Shown piece after piece: positions 16,533 through 24,609 of a stretch of DNA of 64,000 nucleotides. The DNA is taken from assembly GCA_965262505.1 (NCBI GenBank), contig CBDHFM010000030.1, positions 3,038,001-3,102,000 of the forward strand. The letters are read 5' to 3'. The notes beneath the pieces are model-generated. The model worked only from the letters and a program-made list of their open reading frames with translations, did not search any database and was not told where the DNA came from. Position 1 is the stretch's first letter. Every line of letters begins with the position of its first letter. A program made the position numbers and the translations under genes. This stretch comes from JACPPO01 sp965262505. Its GTDB lineage: Bacteria > Acidobacteriota > Vicinamibacteria > Vicinamibacterales > UBA2999.

Positions 16533-17792
16533 ATGGAATTGTTGGTCCCCGCCATCGTGGCCCTTGTTGCTGCCGCCATCGCGACAGCGCTTGCGCGATC
16601 GCGATCACGGCGCCAGTTGGCAGAAGCTCGGGCCGAGATGGCCGGGGAGCTGGCCGCCGCGAAGCAGGACAACAAGTGGCTCACCGAGGAAGTCGCGCGC
16701 CAGAAGCAGGCGCTCGGCGCCACGGGGGCCCTGCTCGACAAGGCGGACCAGAAGCTGCGCGATGCCTTCCAGTCGCTCGCAGCCGAGGCACTGAAAGACA
16801 ACCGCACGGCGTTTCTGGACCTCGCCAAGACCTCGTTTGCGGGCTTTCAGCAGCCGATTGCCGAGACGCTCAAGAACGTGGACCTGCGGCTGACCGAAGC
16901 GGAGCGGGAGAGGGTCGCCGCGTACGCCCGGCTTGCCGAACAGGTGGCGGCCCTTGGAACGACCACCAACGTGCTGTCGCGTGCGCTACGCACGCCGGCC
17001 GTCCGCGGGCGATGGGGCGAGATGCAGCTTCGGCGGGTTGTCGAGATCGCCGGCATGCTGCAGCGGTGCGACTTCGACGAGCAGCCCTCCCTGTCCGGCG
17101 ACACCGGGCGGCTGCGCCCCGACCTCATCGTGCATCTGCCCGGCGGCAAGCAGATCGTCGTCGACGCCAAAGCGCCGCTCGAGGCGTTTCTTGACGCGCA
17201 GGAAGCCGCCGACGATGACACGCGCGCCGCCCGGCTGCAGGCGCACGCGCGGCAGGTGCGTGACCACATGGACAAGCTCGGAGGCAAAGCCTACTGGGAG
17301 CCACTGGGCGACTCACCCGAGATGGTCGTCATGTTTCTGCCTGGCGAGATGCTCTTCAGCGCGGCGTTGCAGCATGACCTGGGGCTCATCGAGCACGGCC
17401 TCCGGCAGCAGGTGCTCCTGGCCAGCCCCATCACGCTCATCGCGCTGCTGACCACGGTGGCGCATTCGTGGCGCCAGGAGGTCCTGACCGAGAACTATCG
17501 CGAAGTGGCGCGACTCGGCAGAGAGTTCTACGAGCGGCTCGCCACGTTCGCCGACCGCCTGGACGAGGTGCGCAAGAAGCTGGATGGCGCCGTCCAGGCG
17601 TACAACGAGGCGGCTGGGTCGTTCGAGTCGCGCGTGCTCGTCAGCGCCCGGCGCCTGAAGGAGCTCAAGGTCACGACCGCCGAGGAGCTGTCACCCGCCG
17701 AACCGATCGACACCGTGCCGCGGGTCATGCGACAGGTCGGGCTCATGGGACTGCCCGACGGCGCCACGGCGGAAGAGCCGGACATTACCTGA
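16533..17792 (+). CDS. rmuC: RmuC family DNA recombination protein
   Basis: The 419-residue product starts with a membrane-spanning segment (LLVPAIVALVAAAIATALA). A coiled coil of about 130 residues follows, and then the RmuC core: RGRWGEMQLRRVVEIAGML, KQIVVDAKAPLEAFLDAQEA and FLPGEMLFSAALQ. RmuC proteins limit DNA inversions between repeats and have a predicted endonuclease-like fold, which is apt in a repeat-bearing genome. ATG 16533 lies ten bases after a TACGAT box (16517-16522). Confidence 0.93.
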   Translation: MELLVPAIVALVAAAIATALARSRSRRQLAEARAEMAGELAAAKQDNKWLTEEVARQKQALGATGALLDKADQKLRDAFQSLAAEALKDNRTAFLDLAKTSFAGFQQPIAETLKNVDLRLTEAERERVAAYARLAEQVAALGTTTNVLSRALRTPAVRGRWGEMQLRRVVEIAGMLQRCDFDEQPSLSGDTGRLRPDLIVHLPGGKQIVVDAKAPLEAFLDAQEAADDDTRAARLQAHARQVRDHMDKLGGKAYWEPLGDSPEMVVMFLPGEMLFSAALQHDLGLIEHGLRQQVLLASPITLIALLTTVAHSWRQEVLTENYREVARLGREFYERLATFADRLDEVRKKLDGAVQAYNEAAGSFESRVLVSARRLKELKVTTAEELSPAEPIDTVPRVMRQVGLMGLPDGATAEEPDIT

Positions 17793-17864
17793 CGGCGCAA
17801 GTGGATCCCGGGCGCCGCGTTCCGAGTTCGACGTCCCAGGCTCGCCCTTCCCGGTTAGACGTTC

Positions 17865-17912
17865 CGAACGCCAACATATAAATTCCAATATGTGTTTGGA
17901 GTTGGCGTTTCG
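17865..17912. repeat. Nested inverted repeat upstream of glnS
   Basis: An outer arm CGAACGCCAAC (17865-17875) pairs with GTTGGCGTTTCG (17901-17912), with one extra base. Inside it ACATAT (17874-17879) pairs with ATATGT (17888-17893). The AT-rich core is striking in this G+C-rich sequence. It lies 28 bases before the glnS start, over or just upstream of its promoter. It could be an operator or the 3' hairpin of rmuC transcripts. Confidence 0.5.
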
Positions 17913-17939
17913 GGCGCCTGGATTTGAAATAATGCAAGG

Positions 17940-19637
17940 ATGGACCCAATCGTCGGCACGGCCGCAACGCCGGCCACCGACTTCATCCGCGACATCATCG
18001 CGGAAGACCAGCGTACCGGCAAGCACGGAGGACGCGTGCTTACCCGATTCCCGCCCGAACCAAACGGCTGCCTGCACATCGGCCACGCGAAGTCCATCTG
18101 CCTGAACTTCGGCGCTGCCGCTGACTTCGGCGGCCTCTGCAATCTCCGTCTTGACGACACGAACCCGGCGAAGGAGGGCCTCGAGTACGTCGACTCGATC
18201 CGGGAGGACGTCCGCTGGCTCGGCTTCGATTGGGGCGACCGGATGTTTTACGCGTCCGACTACTTCGAGTCGCTGTACCAGCATGCGGAACAGCTGATCC
18301 GCGACGGGCATGCGTACGTCGACAGCCTGTCGGCTGATGAGATTCGCGACTATCGCGGCACGCTGACCGAAGCCGGACGAAACAGCCCCCATCGCACGCG
18401 GGAGGTCGAGGAGAACCTCGACCTCTTCCGGCGAATGCGGGCGGGCGTCTTTCCGGACGGCGGCCACGTGCTGCGCGCGAAGATCGATATGGCGGCGCCC
18501 AACATGAACATGCGGGATCCAACGCTGTACCGGATCCGGCATGCCGCCCATCACCGCACGGCCGACCGCTGGTGCATCTATCCGACCTACGACTTCGCGC
18601 ACCCGCTCTCGGACGCCATCGAAGGCGTAACGCACTCGCTCTGTACGCTCGAATTCGAGGATCACCGCCCGCTGTACGACTGGGTCATCGAGCATACCCG
18701 TCAGGCCTCGCGACCGCAGCAGATCGAGTTTGCGCGCCTCAACCTGACGTACACGGTGATGAGCAAGCGCAAGCTGCTCGGGCTCGTCGAGCGACGGATC
18801 GTCAGCGGCTGGGACGATCCGCGGATGCCCACGATCGCGGGCTTCCGCCGACTCGGCTTCACGCCCGAAGCGATTCGCGATTTCTGCACCCGCATCGGTG
18901 TGGCGAAGAAAGAGAATCTCGTCGACATCGCGCTGCTCGAGCATACGGTTCGCGAAGATCTGAACCGCCGCGCCCGCCGCGCCCTCGCCGTCGTCCGGCC
19001 GATCAAGGTCGTGATCGAGAATTATCCCGAAGACCGCGACGAGCATGTCGAAGCCGTGAACAATCCAGAGGACCCGGCGGCCGGCACCCGGAAGCTGCCA
19101 TTCTCGCGGGAGATCTACATCGAGCGCGATGACTTCATGGAGAGCCCGCCAAAGAAGTTCTTCCGCCTCTCGCCCGGCCGCGAAGTCCGGCTCCGCTACG
19201 CTTACATTCTGAAGTGCGAACGCGCCGTAAAGGACGCCGCAGGCGTCGTGACGGAACTACGCTGCACCTACGACCCCGACTCGCTCAGCGGATCCACGGC
19301 GGCGCGACGGGTCAAGGGCACGATCCACTGGGTGTCGGCGCCGCAGGCGTGCGACGCCGAGGTGCGTGTGTACGATCGGTTGTTCCAGTCCGCGGATCCG
19401 GGCGAAGGCGGCCGCGATCCCCTGCAAGACCTGAATCCGAACTCGCTCGAGCGCGTCACCGGCTGCAAGATCGAGCCGGCCCTGGCCGAGGCCCCGCCCG
19501 GCACCCGCGTCCAGTTCGAGCGGCTCGGTTACTTCTGCGTGGACCCGGACTCGCGGCCTGGCGCGCCGGTGTTCAACCGCACGGTGACGCTGAAGGACAC
19601 GTGGGCGAAGATCGCCCGCAAGCACGCGCACCAGTAG
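17940..19637 (+). CDS. glnS: Glutaminyl-tRNA synthetase
   Basis: This is a class I synthetase of 565 residues. The HIGH signature is in RFPPEPNGCLHIGHAKSICLNFG, the KMSKS-type loop reads VMSKRKL, and the glutamine-site region is LDDTNPAKEGLEYVDSI. The C-terminal anticodon-binding beta-barrels (YIERDDFMESPPKKFFRLSPG and beyond) distinguish it from GluRS. It charges tRNA-Gln directly, so this genome need not rely only on the GatCAB route. A weak AATAAT box lies six bases before ATG 17940. Confidence 0.97.
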   Translation: MDPIVGTAATPATDFIRDIIAEDQRTGKHGGRVLTRFPPEPNGCLHIGHAKSICLNFGAAADFGGLCNLRLDDTNPAKEGLEYVDSIREDVRWLGFDWGDRMFYASDYFESLYQHAEQLIRDGHAYVDSLSADEIRDYRGTLTEAGRNSPHRTREVEENLDLFRRMRAGVFPDGGHVLRAKIDMAAPNMNMRDPTLYRIRHAAHHRTADRWCIYPTYDFAHPLSDAIEGVTHSLCTLEFEDHRPLYDWVIEHTRQASRPQQIEFARLNLTYTVMSKRKLLGLVERRIVSGWDDPRMPTIAGFRRLGFTPEAIRDFCTRIGVAKKENLVDIALLEHTVREDLNRRARRALAVVRPIKVVIENYPEDRDEHVEAVNNPEDPAAGTRKLPFSREIYIERDDFMESPPKKFFRLSPGREVRLRYAYILKCERAVKDAAGVVTELRCTYDPDSLSGSTAARRVKGTIHWVSAPQACDAEVRVYDRLFQSADPGEGGRDPLQDLNPNSLERVTGCKIEPALAEAPPGTRVQFERLGYFCVDPDSRPGAPVFNRTVTLKDTWAKIARKHAHQ

Positions 19638-19729
19638 ACGACGTTCCTCTCCGTTCGCTCGGCAGGCCTTCGCGACCTGATCGCACGCCCGCCGGATCCC
19701 GCCAGACCTCGAGCGGCTCAGTGCAACGG

Positions 19730-20254
19730 CTAGCCCGGTCCTGGATCCGATATGGGAATCTCCATCAAGTCCGCGATGCGCGCGGCAAGTTGTCTTGCGG
19801 CGTCATGAGTGAGGGCTCCGAATTCACCGAGCCCGAGATGAAACGCGTCATCGTCCTTCTTGACCAGCGTGATGTGCCAGTTCGTACCTCGCTGACCTGT
19901 GATGGACCCTCTGAAGATGGACACTTCCCGAAAATCGGTGAAAGGCATCGTTCGATTGACGTGCCTATACAGGTTTCTTTCGACAAGAGTCACCTGTTGC
20001 GTATCACGATAGATGTCCAGGGACTGATGCGCGGTGAAAGAGTACAACGAGGAATACAGGAACAGCACGCACAGCGCCAGAACAACCGTGCCCCAGGTCA
20101 TTCCAGAGCTGGAGGCCACGATGTAGGCGAATACACCGAATACGGCACCGACTAGCAGCGTGATGAGTGCCCATCTGGAGGATTGAAATCGAAACACGAG
20201 ACGTCGATCGTCGTGTTCCTGGAGCACCATCAAGGGCCGCGTGGGTTCGATCAT
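19730..20254 (-). CDS. Two-helix membrane protein of unknown function
   Basis: This 174-residue protein has two close transmembrane helices (residues 29-47 and 53-75: WALITLLVGAVFGVFAYIV and WGTVVLALCVLFLYSSLYSF). A soluble domain of about 95 residues with strand-rich PH-like character follows (SLDIYRDTQQVTLVERNLYR, FTDFREVSIFRG). I do not recognise the family. It lies between glnS and malQ, and its base composition is lower in G+C than its neighbours. Confidence 0.65.
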   Translation of the reverse strand: MIEPTRPLMVLQEHDDRRLVFRFQSSRWALITLLVGAVFGVFAYIVASSSGMTWGTVVLALCVLFLYSSLYSFTAHQSLDIYRDTQQVTLVERNLYRHVNRTMPFTDFREVSIFRGSITGQRGTNWHITLVKKDDDAFHLGLGEFGALTHDAARQLAARIADLMEIPISDPGPG

Positions 20255-20293
20255 CCTTCCCCCTTGCGCTTCGACTCTACACGTGATCGTGGA

Positions 20294-21880
20294 TCACCGC
20301 CCGTGCCGGGTCGCCCACGTCCTGAGGCGCGCGGCGGCGGCACGCGCCTCGGGCTCGGCGGACAGCACGTCGGACGGCCATGGCAGGCGCCACGTCCAGT
20401 TCACCTCTCCAACCGTGCCGGGCTCGTTGATGCGATCCCGCCAGCCGAAGATGTCTTGCATCGGCAGAATCAACAGGTCGGCGCCCGATGCGTAGAGCGC
20501 CTCGATCAGCGCATCCCGTAGTTCGCCGGGCAAGCCAGGCGCCGCCAGCGCGCGCGCGCGCCCTTCTTCCGTGAGCCGCGCTCGAACCAGCGGAATGGCG
20601 AGTACCGCTTCCTTCTCCTCGGCCGGCGTTCTCTCCCACCAGATCACCATGGGCTCCGTGTCGTGCGTCCCCGACGTGGCGACGGCAACGGCGGGATAGT
20701 CGGCCGGATCCTGAAACGGCTGCCCGTCGGCGGGGTAGTGGCGCTCCCACCGCAGCACTTTGCAGCCGGGGATGGACAGCCGCGCGAGAGACTCGCGAAC
20801 GAAATCGGGTACCACGCCCAGATCCTCGGCAATGATTTCGGCCCCCGGCTCTCGAAGCACGTAGAGCACGCGTTCTCCGAGCCGGGTCTGCGCCCCCTGG
20901 TCGGGCGGCGTAAACTGCGGCGCGCTGCCGTCGTGCGGCCGGACATAGGTCCGATAGAAGCCCACGAGGTGATCGACGCGATAGCCGTCGAACAGCTCGG
21001 CGTTGCGGCGCGCACGCAGCCGCAGCCAGCCGAAGTCCCGATCGGCCAGCACATCCCAGCGATACACCGGAAGGCCCCAGTCCTGGCCCGTCTCGCTGAG
21101 GGCGTCGGGCGGCGCGCCGACCGAGGCGTCCAGACGGAATTCGTCCTGCCGCGCCCAAACGTCCGCGCTGTCACCGCCCACCATGAACGGTAGATCCCCA
21201 AACAGCGCAACATCAGCGGACGACTCGCGTGCCGCGTCCCATTGCTCGCTCGCGACCCACTGCACGTACTGGCGGTACAGGATGTCGTCGGCAAGGTCGA
21301 GACGTGCCTGCGCGAGCGCCGCCGGCCGGCGTTCCCGTAGCGGCGCGGGCCAGTCGAGCCACGGCCGCTCACCCTCGCGCGCGTGCAGCGCGCGAAAGAG
21401 CGCGTATTCGTCAAGCCACCAGGCCTGGTCGCGGATATACATGCGAAGCGCCATGGCCCGTCGTGTGTTCCGAACCCACTCTCTGTCGCGAAACCGTGCG
21501 AACGCCCGCCGCAGGGCGATTCGCTTCAGGTCGCGCACGTTCGCGTAGTCGACACCCGGGGCTGCGCGGACGCTCTCGAGCTGCGCTCGAAGACCGGCCT
21601 CGAGGTGCCGCTCGCCTCCAAGCGCCTGAAAGTCCTCAACGAGACCCATGGCAATGAACTGCGGGTCGATCGCCATCGCGCTGAGCGCCGAATAGGGCGA
21701 GATCTCGCCCGGCGGCATTTCGTTGATCGGCAGCAGCTGAAGGACGCGAATGCCAGCGGTCCGCAGCCAGATCGTCATCGCGGCGATGTCACCGATGTCG
21801 CCGATGCCCCAGCTCCGCGACGAGGGCATGGAGAAGAGCGGGACAAGCAGACCGGAGCGGCGAGATCCTGCCGGCGGCAT
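20294..21880 (-). CDS. malQ: 4-alpha-glucanotransferase (amylomaltase)
   Basis: This GH77 enzyme of 528 residues moves alpha-1,4-glucan segments between chains. Family features are RRSGLLVPLFSMPSSRSWGIGDIGD, LPINEMPPGEISPYSALSA, the substrate loop GDLPFMVGGDSADVWA, the nucleophile block YRVDHLVGFYRTYV and the acid/base block IIAEDLGVVPDFVRESL. The length is normal for the short bacterial type. It works in glycogen or maltodextrin turnover. The window has no other glycogen gene. Confidence 0.94.
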   Translation of the reverse strand: MPPAGSRRSGLLVPLFSMPSSRSWGIGDIGDIAAMTIWLRTAGIRVLQLLPINEMPPGEISPYSALSAMAIDPQFIAMGLVEDFQALGGERHLEAGLRAQLESVRAAPGVDYANVRDLKRIALRRAFARFRDREWVRNTRRAMALRMYIRDQAWWLDEYALFRALHAREGERPWLDWPAPLRERRPAALAQARLDLADDILYRQYVQWVASEQWDAARESSADVALFGDLPFMVGGDSADVWARQDEFRLDASVGAPPDALSETGQDWGLPVYRWDVLADRDFGWLRLRARRNAELFDGYRVDHLVGFYRTYVRPHDGSAPQFTPPDQGAQTRLGERVLYVLREPGAEIIAEDLGVVPDFVRESLARLSIPGCKVLRWERHYPADGQPFQDPADYPAVAVATSGTHDTEPMVIWWERTPAEEKEAVLAIPLVRARLTEEGRARALAAPGLPGELRDALIEALYASGADLLILPMQDIFGWRDRINEPGTVGEVNWTWRLPWPSDVLSAEPEARAAAARLRTWATRHGR

Positions 21881-21930
21881 CAGGGGCGGGCCAGGCGTGC
21901 GCGGAATGGGTCGGTCGCAGCCATCTACGA

Positions 21931-23091
21931 TCAGCTGTTCACGAAGCCGAGAAGCCGCGCCACCGCGTTTTCGAACAGATCCCGTGCGGGCAGGAGACTG
22001 ACCACCACGTACGCTTCACGCGGAAAGTCGAAGAAATATCCGGGATGGACTAGGACCCGTTCCGTACGCAGAAGATCCAGAGCCAGCTGCTCCTCGCTCC
22101 GGGTGGCCGGCACCCGCAGCACCGCGGACCATCCGCCCTCCGTCCGGAGCAATTCGCACGCCGGATATCGGCCGGCGGCTGCGCGCAGCGTGGTGAAGTT
22201 GTGTCGGATGCGCTCCTGGATGGCATCGCGGACCGAGGCACCCGCATCGAGAAGCTGCGGCACGGCGACCTGCACCGGCGTCCCCACCGACAGGTAACTG
22301 TCGGCGATGACTTCGAGCGCGGCCAGCGCAGCGTCCCGTTCAGGTTGGGGTCCGCCGACGATGCACCACCCGAGCTTCAATTGTGGTAACCCGACGGACT
22401 TCGAGAGACCCGCGAGCGTGAACGCCAGCACCTCGCTGCGGGCGGCAATGTCGGTCAGCGGGTGCGCGGCGTCGAGCGGATAATCCGCAAACACCTCGTC
22501 TGCAACCAATGCCCAGCGGCGCTCCCGGCAGAGGCTCGAGAGGCGCTGGAACTCCTCGTCCTCGAGATACGAGCCGGTCGGATTATTGGGCGACACCACC
22601 AGCACGGCGCGAACATCATCCGGCGCTGCCGCGATGGAATCGACGTCGATCGCCCAGCGACCCTGGTACTCCAGCGCGTATGGGTGCGCACGGACACCTT
22701 CAAGCGCGGTGAGATGCTCGAACAAGGGATAGCTCGGCCGCGGGACAAGGACGCCTTCACCCGGGTTGCACAGCAGCTTAAACAGCCAGCTGTACGCCTC
22801 GCTGCTGCTGGCCGTCAGTACGACGTGTGCCGGATCGACGCTGGCGCCGCGGCGGCGCTGATCGGCGGCGACAGCGTCCCGAGCCGACGGAAGGCCGAAG
22901 GGATGCGGTTCGTACCGCAGCGCCTCGGCGGCAGCGAGCGACGCGAGCAGGCCGTCGGGATATGGGATCGCCGCGCACGTTGGATTCGATTCGGTGAGAT
23001 CGGCAATCGGCGCCCCGTCGGCGCGAAGCGCGACGAGCGCTCGCGACAACGCGTTCGGCCCGGCGTGCGGCGGCAGGCGTCGTGAGAGCAC
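21931..23091 (-). CDS. PLP-dependent class I/II aminotransferase
   Basis: The 386-residue protein shows a fold type I aminotransferase: LTESNPTCAAIPYPDG near the N-terminus, VVSPNNPTGSYLEDEE, VADEVFADYP and the PLP-lysine region FTLAGLSKSVGLPQLKLGWC. The amino donor and acceptor are not evident. The start was set at GTG 23091 (VLSRRLPPHAGPNALSRAL), one base after the TGA of the upstream hydrolase. The frame stays open further upstream, but only as a shadow of that gene. The two genes are translationally coupled. Confidence 0.87.
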   Translation of the reverse strand: MLSRRLPPHAGPNALSRALVALRADGAPIADLTESNPTCAAIPYPDGLLASLAAAEALRYEPHPFGLPSARDAVAADQRRRGASVDPAHVVLTASSSEAYSWLFKLLCNPGEGVLVPRPSYPLFEHLTALEGVRAHPYALEYQGRWAIDVDSIAAAPDDVRAVLVVSPNNPTGSYLEDEEFQRLSSLCRERRWALVADEVFADYPLDAAHPLTDIAARSEVLAFTLAGLSKSVGLPQLKLGWCIVGGPQPERDAALAALEVIADSYLSVGTPVQVAVPQLLDAGASVRDAIQERIRHNFTTLRAAAGRYPACELLRTEGGWSAVLRVPATRSEEQLALDLLRTERVLVHPGYFFDFPREAYVVVSLLPARDLFENAVARLLGFVNS

Positions 23092-23092
23092 G

Positions 23093-24469
23093 TCAGACCT
23101 CGATCCGTTCCCCGTGCGCGGGCGTCTGCGCGTCCCAGCCGAGCTGCTCCTTGACCAGCGCCCTGAAAGCGTCCATCGGCCCTGGTTCGCCGTGGACGAG
23201 GCACAGCCGTCCGGGGCGCCGGGGAAGTGTTCCGAGCCAGCGCAAGAGTTCTCCGCGATCGGCATGCGCGGACATCGAATCGATCCGGGCGATCCGGGCG
23301 GCGACCCGTATCTGGCGACCGTGAATCCTGACCTCCTCGGCTCCGTCGACCAGCAGACGCCCGCGCGTCCCGGCAGCCTGATATCCGACGAACAGCACGG
23401 TGTTTTTCCGGTGCGGCAGCGCCGCCACCAGGTGATGCAGCACGCGACCACCGGTGGCCATCCCACTTGCCGAGATGACGATCGCGCTTTGCCGTGACGC
23501 GGTCAGTGCCTTCGACTGCTGCGGCGAGCCGATCGTCTGAAACCGCTCGGACCCGAAGACCGGTACACCCTTCTGCGCCGGCCGCATATCGGGATCCAGT
23601 TCCGATACCCGGGCCGTATAGAACCGAAGCGCCTCGGTGGCCATGGGGCTGTCGACGTACACCGGCACCGCCGGAATCCGTCGCTCGTCCTCGAGCCGGC
23701 GCACCCAGTACAGCAGCTCCTCGACGCGGCCAATGGCAAACGACGGAATGATCAACTTGCCGCCGCGCTGTGCGGTGTCGCGGACGATCTCCGCGAGCGC
23801 TTCGCCGTCGTCGTCGGGCGCATGCTCGCGATCGCCGTATGTCGATTCCATGAGCACCACATCCGCATCGACCGCGGCGGCGGGATCGCGGAGCACCGGA
23901 CGTCCGTAGCGGCCGAGGTCGCCGCCGAACAGGATCGTCCCCGCGCCGCCGAGGCGGGCCAGCACATGGGCGGAGCCAAGCAGATGCCCGGCCGGCGCGA
24001 ACTCAGCCGTGATGCCGGGCGCCACCTCGATCGGTCGCTGGTATCCGAGCGGCTGCAACTGGGTGAGCGCGCGTCGCGCGTCTCCCTCTGTGTACAGCGG
24101 CAGCGCCGGGCGGTGTTTCGAGTAGCCGTGCTTGTTGGCCTGGCGCGCGTCTTCTTCCTGAATGCGGCCGGCGTCCGGTAGCACGAGCCGGCACAGGTCG
24201 GCGGTACCGCCGGTGCAGAAGATTCGCCCCCGATAGCCTTGCGCAACAAGCCGCGGCAGGTAGCCGACGTGATCGAGATGTGCGTGCGTCAGGACGACGG
24301 CGTCGATCGAGTCCGAAGGTACCGGACAGTCATCCCAGTTCCGGAGCCGCAGCTCCTTGAGTCCCTGAAACAATCCGCAGTCGACAAGGATGCGGCGCCC
24401 CCCATGATCGAGGAGATATTTGGAACCGGTGACCGTGCGCGCCGCACCCAGAAATGTCAGTTCAGCCAC
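23093..24469 (-). CDS. Metallo-beta-lactamase fold RNA-processing exonuclease (beta-CASP)
   Basis: This 458-residue protein combines an MBL domain with a beta-CASP/RMMBL domain. The zinc motif is THAHLDHVGYLP, with FAPAGHLLGSAHV and STYGDREH as further ligands. RMMBL-type motifs occur later in SASGMATGGRVLHHL and IDSMSAHADRGELLRWL. Such proteins resemble bacterial homologues of CPSF-73 and act on RNA. The start was set at GTG 24469 (VAELTFLGAARTVTGS), where family similarity begins; an ATG at 24502 is also open. It is coupled to the aminotransferase downstream. Confidence 0.88.
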   Translation of the reverse strand: MAELTFLGAARTVTGSKYLLDHGGRRILVDCGLFQGLKELRLRNWDDCPVPSDSIDAVVLTHAHLDHVGYLPRLVAQGYRGRIFCTGGTADLCRLVLPDAGRIQEEDARQANKHGYSKHRPALPLYTEGDARRALTQLQPLGYQRPIEVAPGITAEFAPAGHLLGSAHVLARLGGAGTILFGGDLGRYGRPVLRDPAAAVDADVVLMESTYGDREHAPDDDGEALAEIVRDTAQRGGKLIIPSFAIGRVEELLYWVRRLEDERRIPAVPVYVDSPMATEALRFYTARVSELDPDMRPAQKGVPVFGSERFQTIGSPQQSKALTASRQSAIVISASGMATGGRVLHHLVAALPHRKNTVLFVGYQAAGTRGRLLVDGAEEVRIHGRQIRVAARIARIDSMSAHADRGELLRWLGTLPRRPGRLCLVHGEPGPMDAFRALVKEQLGWDAQTPAHGERIEV

Positions 24470-24523
24470 GGGGTGACAATAACAGGCCTCGGAAGCAGGC
24501 ATAGGGAGCAGGCCTGGGCGCCC

Positions 24524-24587
24524 GGGCCTGAGGCCTCGGTCTGGCGTTGCGATTTCCGGCGTCGATCAGAGCCCGAGGCCTGAGCCC
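24524..24587. repeat. G+C-rich imperfect inverted repeat
   Basis: GGGCCTGAGGCCTCGG (24524-24539) is close to the complement of CCGAGGCCTGAGCCC (24573-24587). A related AGGCCTCGG also occurs at 24484-24492. It lies in the divergent gap between the hydrolase and the peptidase gene, so it is more likely a control site or repeat remnant than a terminator. Confidence 0.35.
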
Positions 24588-24597
24588 CCGGGGCTGC

Positions 24598-24603
24598 TAT
24601 CCT
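24598..24603 (+). promoter_or_regulatory. -10 box of the prolyl peptidase gene
   Basis: TATCCT ends six bases before ATG 24610, placing the transcription start at the start codon. It was used to choose ATG 24610 over the open in-frame codons upstream. Confidence 0.45.
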
Positions 24604-24609
24604 GTCGCC

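Noticed and set aside
23092..23466. N-terminal extension of the aminotransferase to 511 residues
   Set aside because: The extra 125 codons overlap the hydrolase gene in another frame and lack similarity; GTG 23091 fits the family start.
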